DNA from: Mucilaginibacter sp.
GTDB lineage: Bacteria; Bacteroidota; Bacteroidia; Sphingobacteriales; Sphingobacteriaceae
Direction of reading: 5' to 3'
NCBI GenBank assembly: GCA_030445275.1
Contig: JAUCSE010000081.1
Location: forward strand, 31,146-95,145
DNA length: 64,000 nucleotides
The notes below the pieces were generated by a model. That model did no database searches. It was not told where the DNA came from and worked only from the letters and a program-made list of their open reading frames with translations. The position numbers were made by a program, and so were the translations under genes. Positions 27,245 through 35,624 of this stretch are shown here, one piece after another (within the stretch, counting starts at the first letter, position 1; each line of letters opens with the position of its first letter).

Positions 27245-27401
27245 TTTCTAGATAAATAACAAATATAGTATTAGCAACGGTTTTGAGAAAAATGATATTC
27301 GTGTTTCAGCTGCCTGCTAATTATAAGTTTAGTTTGGTAGAGGTATTGAATTAATAAATGTAACCTTAGCCTGTTTTTTGCTTCAACTAAATTTTCTTTA
27401 A

Positions 27402-28619
27402 TTATTTAGGTAATCGGTTATCTGTTGTTTTCTTAAACCAGTAAGAAACACCGACTACAAATAGAAGAAATCCAGTAAATCCGAGAGCCACCGGAAGGGA
27501 GGTATGATGGGCAATAAAACCTAATGTAGCAGGACCAGCCAATTGGCCTGAATAACCAAAAGTGGCAATGGCTGCAATTGCTGCCGTAGAAGAAATATTT
27601 TTAAGCCGCCCGGCTTCGCTGAAAAATACAGGAACGATGTTAGCCGCTCCAATGCCTAACAAAACAAATCCTAACAGGGCACTAAAAAGCCAGGGAGTTA
27701 GAACAACCATAAAAAGTCCGGTCGCTGCTGTTAAACTTCCATAGACGACAACTTTTTTGCCGTTCAGCCGGGCAACAATTTTGTCGCCCAGTAAACGCAT
27801 AGTGGCCATAGCAACGGAAAAAGCTGCATAACCAATGCCTGCAAAAGCCAGGTTAACACCCCTGTTTTCTTTTAGAAAGACCGCACTCCAGTCAAGCATT
27901 GCTCCTTCAGAAAGAAAAACGGCAAAGCACATCAGCCCTAAATAGATAATACTCCCTTTTAACCATTGCCGGTTGACCTTGGGATTAGCGTGAGATTTTT
28001 TTTCTGAATGAAACTGGTCACTTATTTCTTTTTCATACAATGCTGTTAACAATGAACGGTATTGTGTACCTACAATGAGTAAAAGCATAGTGGATATTGT
28101 AACTGCCGCAATGACTGGAGAAAGGCCTAATTTAATCAGGAAACCCAATCCAAGGGAACCTAACAACCCGCCAACACTAAATAGACCATGCAAGGATGAC
28201 ATAATAGGTTTCCCGATGATGTTCTGAATCTGAACGCCATGAGCATTCATTGCCACATCAACAGTACCAATTGCTGAACCAAATATAAAAAGGATTAAAC
28301 CCAGTGAAATTACCGTATCCATCCATAACAATAATGGCAGAGTAATAGCAACTACAATAGCGGCTATCATAATGATTATTCTGCTTCCAAACCTGGATAT
28401 TAAAATACCGGTAAGTGGCATCATAGAGAGGGCTCCAGCCCCCAGCAATAGCAGCAGTAATCCCAAATCGCCATCATTTAATGAAAGCCTGTCCTTCGCA
28501 AAAGGCACCATAATTGCCCAACTTGAAATGCCAAGCCCACAAATAAGAAAAATTGCTTGTGTTGCTGTTTTGGATTTTTTAATATTCCCCACTGCGGAAA
28601 TTTGCGTACTTAATAACAT
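27402..28619 (-). CDS. MFS transporter, probable sugar permease
   Basis: A 405-residue protein with about 12 membrane segments. It resembles the FucP/YbjJ-like branch of the major facilitator superfamily, including a loop LTGILISRFGSRIIIM between helices 2 and 3 and a FGSAIGTVDVAMNAHGVQIQ segment. The substrate is probably a small sugar or organic solute. Its ATG (28619-28617) overlaps a perfect 40-bp palindrome by two bases, so repressor binding or mRNA folding would directly affect its start. The DeoR-type regulator gene follows. Confidence 0.85.
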   Translation of the reverse strand: MLLSTQISAVGNIKKSKTATQAIFLICGLGISSWAIMVPFAKDRLSLNDGDLGLLLLLLGAGALSMMPLTGILISRFGSRIIIMIAAIVVAITLPLLLWMDTVISLGLILFIFGSAIGTVDVAMNAHGVQIQNIIGKPIMSSLHGLFSVGGLLGSLGLGFLIKLGLSPVIAAVTISTMLLLIVGTQYRSLLTALYEKEISDQFHSEKKSHANPKVNRQWLKGSIIYLGLMCFAVFLSEGAMLDWSAVFLKENRGVNLAFAGIGYAAFSVAMATMRLLGDKIVARLNGKKVVVYGSLTAATGLFMVVLTPWLFSALLGFVLLGIGAANIVPVFFSEAGRLKNISSTAAIAAIATFGYSGQLAGPATLGFIAHHTSLPVALGFTGFLLFVVGVSYWFKKTTDNRLPK

Positions 28620-28657
28620 TTTGCAATTATATGCAATATTGCATATAATTGCAAAAT
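28618..28657. promoter_or_regulatory. Perfect 40-bp palindromic operator at the MFS start codon
   Basis: The half-site ATTTTGCAATTATATGCAAT is mirrored exactly around 28637/28638. It contains four TGCA cores starting at 28622, 28632, 28640 and 28650, spaced 10, 8 and 10 bp. It overlaps the transporter start codon. A DeoR-type regulator gene lies in the same unit. Confidence 0.7.
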
Positions 28658-28864
28658 AAAAAATACATTATAAAAAAATCAGGTGTTCTTATGTGGGGGC
28701 TTTGTTGTGATATGCGGGGGATTTTTGTCTTGCAGTAATTCAGATAGGCTAAGTACTCTTGCAGAGAAGGAAATGTTTAATTGCTGCTCCCCATTCAAAT
28801 TACGCAACTCAGCTGGAATAATTTTTAACGAGCCTTAAATAACTTAATGGTAAAAGCGAATCGT

Positions 28865-29731
28865 TTAACTTATTTGTTTAAGGTAATTAATGCTTTTTTC
28901 AATGCTTAAAAACTGATCCATTTTAAAGTTTTCCTGCTCAACTATGTAGTATTTTACGCCGGCGGAACGAGCTTTTTTAAGTATAGTTTTGTAATCGATG
29001 CTTCCGCTTCCTATCTCTGTATTCAATGCAGGATTAGCTTTTTCCATATCCTTAATATGTATGAGCCTAAAACGGTTTGGATGATCATTCAGCCATTTCA
29101 AAGGGTCTTCTCCAGACCTGACGACCCAGTAAATATCCATCTCAAAACTCAACTGCTCAGCATTTGTATTATTTAGCAGTAAGTCAAAAAGACGCTGTCC
29201 TTCTATCTTTTTAAACTCAAAATCATGATTGTGGTAAGCCATCTTCAGTCCGGCTTGTTGTACCATATCTGCAGCAATATTTATTTTATTGACAACAGTA
29301 TTCATGGCATCTGAACTGTTGCGATATTGCTCATTAAGATACGGTAAAACAATGTATTTCTGCCCGAGTATCTTAGCTGCTTCAATCACCTCCTCTATCT
29401 GGCCAGTATTTCCCGATGACAGGAATGAATCGAGGGAGTAGTGAGCACTTGGCGCAGTTAATCCGTTGTCATCAAGCAACTTTTTAAATTCAGATGCAGT
29501 AAGGCCCCAGAAGCCATTCGCTTTTGAATAACCGAAAGGTTCTACTTGTTTATAGCCAGCCTTGGCAATTTTAGGTATGATACTATTAACTTCCTTAGGC
29601 AATTGTTCTCTGAAAGCGAAAAGTTGTAAACCGTATTGACGGTTTGTTTTTGCCGTTAAAAAACCAGGCGGGAGCATAATTCCGGCAGAAATAATGCCGG
29701 TTTGCTGCAAAAAGGATCTTCTGTTTATCAT
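28865..29731 (-). CDS. Exported sugar phosphate isomerase/epimerase-like TIM barrel
   Basis: A 288-residue protein of the AP-endonuclease-2/xylose-isomerase-like TIM-barrel family. A twin-arginine-type leader (MINRRSFLQQTGIISAGIML) implies export. Metal-binding segments are in the usual places: MAYHNHDFEF, SFEMDIYWVVRSGEDPLKWL, FRLIHIKDME and the C-terminal YIVEQENF. Relatives isomerise or epimerise sugars, including keto-sugars. It follows a DUF1080 protein and a cytochrome c on the same strand (149 and 64 bp gaps), a set often linked with oxidised (3-keto) sugar metabolism. Confidence 0.85.
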   Translation of the reverse strand: MINRRSFLQQTGIISAGIMLPPGFLTAKTNRQYGLQLFAFREQLPKEVNSIIPKIAKAGYKQVEPFGYSKANGFWGLTASEFKKLLDDNGLTAPSAHYSLDSFLSSGNTGQIEEVIEAAKILGQKYIVLPYLNEQYRNSSDAMNTVVNKINIAADMVQQAGLKMAYHNHDFEFKKIEGQRLFDLLLNNTNAEQLSFEMDIYWVVRSGEDPLKWLNDHPNRFRLIHIKDMEKANPALNTEIGSGSIDYKTILKKARSAGVKYYIVEQENFKMDQFLSIEKSINYLKQIS

Positions 29732-29880
29732 GAAATTTATTGAAAGGTTACAAAGTTGAAAAAGTAGGTTATCCTAATGGCGCAGTTAATGCGCTATTAC
29801 TGTTAATAATTGTTTTGTAAATCACCAGGTACTCGCGCAGATAAAAAGTACAAGAAGATGATGATGAGGTTATTTAAGAA

Positions 29881-30606
29881 TTAAAGCTCTTTTATCTTAA
29901 TGTTTCTGAACGAAATTCCTGTTGACCAGTCCTGTAATGATATACTGCCGCTGTAATTCTTTCCAAATTCAGGGAACGCTTTAAAATGAGATGCAGCTAT
30001 TTTTTTCTTCCAGGAATCAGATTTCAGATCTTCTCTTGCAGTGAGAACTCCATTGAGGAAAAACTCTATTTGGCCATTCTTTTGCCTGATCTCTGAATGG
30101 TTCCAGGCATCAGCGGGTTTGCTTTTGACAGGGCTTTTTTGCGGCGAAAAGCTATATAAACATCCTGAACGGGAATTTGGCTTCGCAAAATCTTGGTGCG
30201 AACTGTCAAGTAGCTGGTATTCAGGTCCTGAGGCCCAGGCGGCTGGAATGTCTTTCCTTTCTAATACATTTATAAAAACGCCGCTATTTCCACCTTTAGG
30301 CAATTTCCAGTCGAATTTCAGGTCAAAATCTTTGTATTTGTTGTTGCTCACCAGATCACCCGCACCGGATTTATCCTGGGGATCGCAAAACAACTCACCA
30401 TTTCTTACCTTCCATACGGTAAATGGCTCCTTGGAATTATATAAATGCCAGTCGGCTGTAGAGTGTCCGTCAAATAAAAGCTTCCAGCCTGCTGCTTTTT
30501 CACTTGATGTAAGTACATTATTCTCTTTATTAACAGTAGCGTAGCAATTGATGATCAACGCCACTACAACTGTTGCGATCATTGCGATTTTGTTTTTCTT
30601 CTTCAT
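29881..30606 (-). CDS. Secreted DUF1080 (3-keto-glycoside hydrolase-type) protein
   Basis: A 241-residue single-domain DUF1080 protein with a signal peptide (MKKKNKIAMIATVVVALIINCYA). The family pattern is complete: GWKLLFDGHSTADWHL, FDLKFDWKLPKGGNSGVF, GPEYQLLDSSH and ISFRNIKIKEL. Where many members carry LQDHG near the end, this one has LQDWSTG, so the usual histidine is replaced. DUF1080 enzymes cleave or process 3-keto-glycosides after oxidation of a sugar. Here the neighbours are a cytochrome c upstream and a sugar isomerase downstream, which supports that setting. No GMC or Gfo/Idh oxidoreductase is present in the cluster. Confidence 0.86.
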   Translation of the reverse strand: MKKKNKIAMIATVVVALIINCYATVNKENNVLTSSEKAAGWKLLFDGHSTADWHLYNSKEPFTVWKVRNGELFCDPQDKSGAGDLVSNNKYKDFDLKFDWKLPKGGNSGVFINVLERKDIPAAWASGPEYQLLDSSHQDFAKPNSRSGCLYSFSPQKSPVKSKPADAWNHSEIRQKNGQIEFFLNGVLTAREDLKSDSWKKKIAASHFKAFPEFGKNYSGSISLQDWSTGISFRNIKIKEL

Positions 30607-30670
30607 GATTAATATTTCTTAATTGGTTTATTATTGATGGTTATGTCTATATAGATGTTTTGGCAAGTCA

Positions 30671-31096
30671 CTATTTCATTTTAAGGATGAAAGCAACCAT
30701 TTCTTTTGCGTCATTCTTTTGGAGAGATGGATGAGGGGTCATAGGAATATCACCCCAACTACCTGCGCCACCTTTGATGATTTTATTAGCCAGCGAGTCG
30801 ATATTCTTGAGCGTATATTTCTTCGCAATAGCATTGAACGCCGGACCGATCAACTTCTCCTGTTCTTTATGACAATTCCTACAGTCACTCTGAACAATCA
30901 GTTGTGCCCCTTTATCTGATGAAGTGGCAATGGAGACGGCCGGTGCGGGTGACTCAACACTGTCGGCTTTTTTTACATCTTCATTAAAATTTACGGCATT
31001 AGTGCTATCGGCATGATTTCGTGTTTGATTACTGTTGCTGCCGCACGAAAAGATAGCGATTGATAGAGCAATTAAGAAAAAGGAATTCTTTAACAT
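30671..31096 (-). CDS. c-type cytochrome lipoprotein
   Basis: A 141-residue lipoprotein (lipobox IAIFSC, cysteine 18) with a linker rich in D, S and A and one class I cytochrome c domain. The haem motif CRNCH is at 72-76, followed by KLIGPAFNAIAKKY. The probable distal ligand is methionine 119 in DIPMTPHP. It would carry electrons at the periplasmic face of the membrane. Placed first in a unit with DUF1080 and sugar-isomerase genes, it may accept electrons from a sugar dehydrogenase encoded elsewhere. Confidence 0.88.
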   Translation of the reverse strand: MLKNSFFLIALSIAIFSCGSNSNQTRNHADSTNAVNFNEDVKKADSVESPAPAVSIATSSDKGAQLIVQSDCRNCHKEQEKLIGPAFNAIAKKYTLKNIDSLANKIIKGGAGSWGDIPMTPHPSLQKNDAKEMVAFILKMK

Positions 31097-31317
31097 GGTT
31101 TATAGATTTAAGATTTTTTACCTGTTGGGAGGTCGCTGTTTTTGCTTTCCGAAACAGTTAAAGATATATTATAATGGTTCCGTAAAGGTAGAACCTTATC
31201 TTTCTTCCGCTGACTGCCTGTAATAAAAAGTAGTAGGTTTATCTATATAAATTATTGATATTCTGTTTGTTGTATATAAACTAAAGAGGAAAAAAGTAGT
31301 ATGTGTTATAAATTACC

Positions 31318-32958
31318 TCAGAGAACAGAGATAATTGAGCTGATCTTCATCACTCTGTCTTCGAATAAATCACGGGAAACCGCTGCTTTGTTCCTTGCGC
31401 TTGTACGGTAATTATAGATGGTGCTCAAAGAATATCTGAGAAAGCCTGCGATCTGAGCGCTATCCGTAATACCGAGACGCATGAGAGCATAGATCCTCAA
31501 TTCAGTATTCAAAATCCCTTTATGCTTTATTTCAATTTTTTCATTGGGAATGAGTAACGCATTAAAGTCGTCAATAAAATTCGGATAAAGGCTTAAAAAT
31601 ACGCTGTCAAAAACCTTATATAATTCTTCTACCTCATTATCGACGATACTGGTTGAGCGCAGCATTTTTAGCAAATTATCAGGTTGCTCTGAGGCCTTTT
31701 TATTTACTAATTTTCTAAAGTTTTCAAGTTTGTTAATGTAAGCAGAACACAGGTCGAAAAAATTGGCTATATAGGTTTCCTTAACTTTGTTAGCTTCCAA
31801 AAGTTGTACGTTGACTTGATTCAATCTGGTATTGCTTTCACCGATCATCTTGTTTAGTTCTGCAAGTTGACGCGTAGTTGTAGCTAATTCTGATTTCATT
31901 CGAGACTCTCTTTTCATTTGCTTGTGAACATAAATTACGGCGAGCACAAGAAAGAATGATAGGGTGCTGATGAGTAGTAAATAGTGCTTCAGCTGATCCT
32001 TTTGTTTAGCTTCTTTTTGAAGATATGCTTTATTTACAATCGCATAAAAATTTGACATATGAAGTGTCCGAAACTTTGTATCACAAAACAGGGCATCCTC
32101 AATTGCTGATTGTGTGCAATTATATGCATGATCGATGTCTCCCGTCGCATATAATAAAAGTGCCAATGCCTGCATCGCTGCATTATCTTTTATAGATAAT
32201 TGCACATCTCCCGCGGCTGACAGCGCGTAAAAATGGATTGCTTCAGATTTAATTTGCTGCATTTCATAATCCAGTCCAAGCAGATAACTGATCATGGCAT
32301 AATCGGCTGTATTTTCTGGCTTATCCTTCAACACTTTTAAAAGGTATTTTTCTGCATATTTCAAGTTTCCTGAACGGATGTTTTTTAAAGACCAATTAAT
32401 ATGATACGTCATAGTTTGCCGGTCAACGATGTGCAGCAATGAATCGCGATACTGGTCTGTTTTGATTTTAAACCCTTTATTATCGTTATTAGTTAGATAA
32501 TGTTCATAAAATTCTATTTCAGAGAGATAATATTCTTTAAGCTGGGCTTTTGACAGAGATTTGGAATTAATGCTTTTTAATATGTCATTTGCTTCCAGGA
32601 ATTTATTTAATGGAAAATAGAGATTTGCAATGTCTAGCCGTGTTTCAATTTCCAGATCATGGCTTTTAAGCAACTTTGCAATACGCAAATTTCGGGCAGC
32701 GTAGGACAATGCCGAATCAATCTTGAATTTAAGATATTCCTTGTATAAAGTTCTGTTTTGAAGGTATCGTTTTAACTGATTATTATTGTCGGTTTCCGGT
32801 CGTTTTAAGAACGCAAGCTTAGCCTCTTTGGCTTGTGTAAATTGTATTTTGTTCTTGAGTGTTTGGTCTAATTTATCTAACGCTGACGGTTGATGCTGTG
32901 CCAGGCAAATATTCAAGACTGATACACATAAGCATGTTACAAAAATTCTTAAACCCAT
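31318..32958 (-). CDS. DUF6377-type TPR sensor-regulator
   Basis: From the ATG at 32958 (MGLRIFVTCLCVSVLNICLAQ, a signal peptide) the product is 546 residues; an ATG at 33036 adds 26 residues that hide the signal. The N-terminal 320 residues are helical TPR-like repeats predicted to be periplasmic. One membrane segment (LKHYLLLISTLSFFLVLAVIYV) is followed by a coiled coil and a cytosolic helical domain. The C-terminus holds a winged-helix-like end (LGITDSAQIAGFLRYSLSTIYNYR). This matches DUF6377 proteins that occur near carbohydrate loci. A TGCA-phased site like that of the MFS gene lies about 55 bp upstream. Confidence 0.8.
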   Translation of the reverse strand: MGLRIFVTCLCVSVLNICLAQHQPSALDKLDQTLKNKIQFTQAKEAKLAFLKRPETDNNNQLKRYLQNRTLYKEYLKFKIDSALSYAARNLRIAKLLKSHDLEIETRLDIANLYFPLNKFLEANDILKSINSKSLSKAQLKEYYLSEIEFYEHYLTNNDNKGFKIKTDQYRDSLLHIVDRQTMTYHINWSLKNIRSGNLKYAEKYLLKVLKDKPENTADYAMISYLLGLDYEMQQIKSEAIHFYALSAAGDVQLSIKDNAAMQALALLLYATGDIDHAYNCTQSAIEDALFCDTKFRTLHMSNFYAIVNKAYLQKEAKQKDQLKHYLLLISTLSFFLVLAVIYVHKQMKRESRMKSELATTTRQLAELNKMIGESNTRLNQVNVQLLEANKVKETYIANFFDLCSAYINKLENFRKLVNKKASEQPDNLLKMLRSTSIVDNEVEELYKVFDSVFLSLYPNFIDDFNALLIPNEKIEIKHKGILNTELRIYALMRLGITDSAQIAGFLRYSLSTIYNYRTSARNKAAVSRDLFEDRVMKISSIISVL

Positions 32959-33013
32959 TCTAAAGACTTCTACAAAAATATCAGTAAGTGTTTTATACAA
33001 TTCAAATAAGATC

Positions 33014-33055
33014 TGCAAGTTAATGCAATAATGCATGTATTTGCAAATTCATGCA
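33014..33055. promoter_or_regulatory. TGCA-phased operator-like site upstream of the DUF6377 gene
   Basis: TGCA cores start at 33014, 33024, 33032, 33042 and 33052. The first four have the same 10-8-10 bp spacing as the palindrome at 28618-28657, and the central part ATGCA-ATAA-TGCAT is also inverted. It lies 56 bp upstream of the preferred start codon. Confidence 0.5.
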
Positions 33056-33341
33056 AAATATCAGATGGGTATTAAAATGAAGTAACGCGGTAATAATTGA
33101 GGAGACACAAGTAACCAAGCACTTTGATTTTGTATTAAGCGGGCTAGAATTGAACCGGAAATTTGGAATTTTTAATAATTTTTCAGGACCCAGGATCTTA
33201 ATGATATTTATCATCATAAAAACACCACGGCAACAAACCAGTTCTTCTACGCCTCCAAAAATAGCCGCCGACCAAGTATGTACCCACATCGCTTTATTTT
33301 TGATGGACAAAGGCAGGACAGGAATGGGACAAAGACCAGTG
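33056..33341. other. Intergenic DNA without supported gene
   Basis: Between the upstream site of the DUF6377 gene and the hairpin downstream of gap I find no gene. Reading frames here are short and have no family resemblance. Confidence 0.4.
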
Positions 33342-33382
33342 ACCGGGCCATATACTTCATTCGCAAATAACTATGGCCCGGT
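33342..33382 (-). terminator. Hairpin directly after gap
   Basis: ACCGGGCCATA (33342-33352) pairs perfectly with TATGGCCCGGT (33372-33382) across a 19-nt loop. It begins 6 bp beyond the gap stop codon on the minus strand. No T-run follows, so it may be a 3'-end stabiliser rather than a classic terminator. Confidence 0.5.
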
Positions 33383-33387
33383 GAGAT

Positions 33388-34365
33388 TTAAAGTACAGAT
33401 ACCAACTCGGCTATCCTGTTGGAAATGCCGACCTCATTATCGTACCAGGCAACTACTTTCACCAATTTTTCGATAGATTTGGTGAGATTACCATCTACAA
33501 TGGAACTGTGGGTGTTACCCAATATATCGGCGGAGACGAACTGTTCTTCGGTATATTCCAAAATTCCTTTCAAAGATTGATCTGCATAACTTTTTAAAAT
33601 AGCATTGAGGTCTTTTACTGAAACTTCCTTTTTAAGATTGATCGATAGGTCGACAATTGATCCGTCGATCACCGGGACACGATAGGAGAATCCGTCCAGT
33701 TTGCCTTTTAGAGCTGGCAAAACATCACCTATCGCTTTTGCCGCACCGGTTGTGGTGGGTATGATCGAATGCGGTGCAGAGCGTGCCCTTCTCAAGTCTT
33801 TATGCGGTGCGTCCTGCAAATGCTGGTCGGCTGTAAAAGCATGCACAGTGGCCATAAAACCTGATTCAATACCAAATTCCTTATCCAGTATGAATAATAC
33901 CGGAGCAATGCTGCCGGTTGTACAGGATGCTGTTGAATAGATCTGGTCACCGCCGATCAGGTCATTGTTTACGCCATGCACAATAGTTTTGATCCCACCG
34001 GTTGCAGGAGCAGTAATCAGTACCTTTTTTGCACCCGCGTCAATGTGAGCCTGTGCAGCCGATTTGTCAGTAAAGCGGCCGGTCGATTCGATGACTACAT
34101 CAATTCCCAGATCTCCCCATGGCAGGTTTTTAGGATCTTTTTCGCTCAGTAATTGTATTTTTCGGCCATTGACCAGCATGGCACCGTCTTCTTGGGCAAC
34201 TGTGCCTGGAAAACGTCCATGAGCACTATCATATTTCAACAGGTGGATCAACGTTTGCAGATCCGTCAGGTCGTTGATCGCAACAACCTCGATATCCTTT
34301 TTGTTTTGTAAAGCCCGTAGCGTCATCCGGCCGATGCGGCCAAATCCATTAATTGCAATTTTCAT
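33388..34365 (-). CDS. gap: Glyceraldehyde-3-phosphate dehydrogenase, type I, variant
   Basis: At 325 residues it is close to normal GAPDH length. It starts with the NAD-binding INGFGRIGRM and has the catalytic cysteine at C148 in STASCTTGSIAPVL. Classic enzymes have SCTTNCLAP, so the asparagine and second cysteine are replaced, as in some secondary GAPDH paralogues. The end reads WYDNEVGISNRIAEL instead of WYDNEWGYSNR. It probably catalyses the usual glycolytic step but may be a second, specialised copy. Its start overlaps the end of the upstream regulator gene by 17 bp, which implies co-transcription. Confidence 0.9.
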   Translation of the reverse strand: MKIAINGFGRIGRMTLRALQNKKDIEVVAINDLTDLQTLIHLLKYDSAHGRFPGTVAQEDGAMLVNGRKIQLLSEKDPKNLPWGDLGIDVVIESTGRFTDKSAAQAHIDAGAKKVLITAPATGGIKTIVHGVNNDLIGGDQIYSTASCTTGSIAPVLFILDKEFGIESGFMATVHAFTADQHLQDAPHKDLRRARSAPHSIIPTTTGAAKAIGDVLPALKGKLDGFSYRVPVIDGSIVDLSINLKKEVSVKDLNAILKSYADQSLKGILEYTEEQFVSADILGNTHSSIVDGNLTKSIEKLVKVVAWYDNEVGISNRIAELVSVL

Positions 34366-35230
34366 ATTTCTGTAGTTTTAAAAATCTCCTGTAATCTGAT
34401 GGTGTAACCATCAGGTGTCTTAAAAATAACCGTCTCATGGATACCAATCCCCCTAAACCGCATCGTGAAGCGATTTCTTCAAGCGGCAGATCGCTTTGCT
34501 CCACATAAACACTGGCAGCTTCCACGCGAAGTTTTTCAATGAATTTGGCTGGAGAAATTCCGGTTTGCCTGGTGAATACCCGGGTGAAGTTACGCGTACT
34601 CATGTTCAGTTGTTCCGCTAAGCGGCCAATATTCAGGGGTTCGTGCAAACGCCCTGTCAGCCATTCTTTTAACTGTACAGCCAGGGAAGAAGTATCGACA
34701 AGTGCCCCGAACTGCACCTGGTAAGCCTGTTTGTTCAGGTAAAAGAATATGAGTTTCCTTGCTACATGAGCTGCAACGCCTCGCCCGCAATCTTCCTCTA
34801 CCATCGCTAAGGCCAGGTCTATTCCGGAAGATACCCCGCCGGAGGTATACAGTTGACCGTCACGGGTATGAAAATAGTGATGGTCCAGTATTAGGCCCGA
34901 CCTTTCTACAATAGTAGCGCCAACGCCTATCGTTCCGATCCGGCGGATCTGGTTATGCGCGCCTGCCAGCCAGGTATAGAATTGCTTATAGTTTGATTCT
35001 GGGTCATTCCCGACAATCAGTAGCGTATCAATACTACCAAGATCCCTTAATGCATTACTATTGATTTGTAGGCCTCCAATGCCGTTAAATGTTTCGCCAT
35101 CGGGAGAAATCAATAATACCTCGTACATATCCCGGAGTGCATTGGCATGCCGGAAAACATCAGCAGGCCCTGCGAAATCCATCAAGAAGTTACCGGACAT
35201 CACCACAATAGCGATCTTCTTCTTATCCAT
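34349..35230 (-). CDS. GlxA-family regulator (DJ-1/PfpI plus AraC)
   Basis: A 293-residue regulator from the ATG at 35230; a TTG two codons earlier is less likely. The N-terminal 180 residues form a DJ-1/PfpI-like domain (IAIVVMSGNFLMDFAGPADVF, TIGVGATIVERSGLI, TSGGVSSGIDLALAMVEE). The usual nucleophile-elbow cysteine is replaced (GVGAT), so it is a sensor and not an enzyme. The C-terminal AraC domain is typical (IGRLAEQLNMSTRNFTRVF, ISPAKFIEKLRVEAA). It overlaps gap by 17 bp on the same strand and likely controls the pair. Confidence 0.88.
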   Translation of the reverse strand: MDKKKIAIVVMSGNFLMDFAGPADVFRHANALRDMYEVLLISPDGETFNGIGGLQINSNALRDLGSIDTLLIVGNDPESNYKQFYTWLAGAHNQIRRIGTIGVGATIVERSGLILDHHYFHTRDGQLYTSGGVSSGIDLALAMVEEDCGRGVAAHVARKLIFFYLNKQAYQVQFGALVDTSSLAVQLKEWLTGRLHEPLNIGRLAEQLNMSTRNFTRVFTRQTGISPAKFIEKLRVEAASVYVEQSDLPLEEIASRCGLGGLVSMRRLFLRHLMVTPSDYRRFLKLQKYENCN

Positions 35231-35624
35231 GCTCAAAATTATAAAATACTAAACCTGTCTCAAAGGACATAAATTATACAGTTTAGGCCATGTACAAGTT
35301 GCCTGGATATTGCCAAATTTGGGTCAATGACAGATCTAAATGAAACGAATGCGAAATGTTGGATGCTATGCTAGAAGCCTTTGGCATTCCGAACAGCCAG
35401 ACATCAAAGTATTTAGAATTCAACTGCACTATATAAAACAAATGCAATACATGACTTAATAAGTCCCTTGATGGCGTGATTTTATTGTTTTTTAATCCTG
35501 TTAGCATTATACTAATAGGTTTTACAAGGTAATTCAAATCTTCTTTTCCCAAACAAGCCTTAACTTTTTTAACACTCGTAATCCCAGGTGTGACACTAGT
35601 GGTAGCGGGGAGGTACCAACCATT
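35231..35624. other. Intergenic DNA without supported gene
   Basis: About 390 bp between the GlxA-type gene and the sigma factor gene. An 89-codon frame on the minus strand (35283-35552) has no recognisable features and its composition is not convincing. No repeat or RNA gene was recognised. Confidence 0.35.

Noticed and set aside
33150..33476. 108-codon frame on the plus strand over the end of gap
   Set aside because: It runs through the gap hairpin and into the gap coding region antisense; no family resemblance.
35283..35552. 89-codon frame on the minus strand between the GlxA-type and sigma genes
   Set aside because: No signal, motif or family resemblance, and the start and composition are not convincing.
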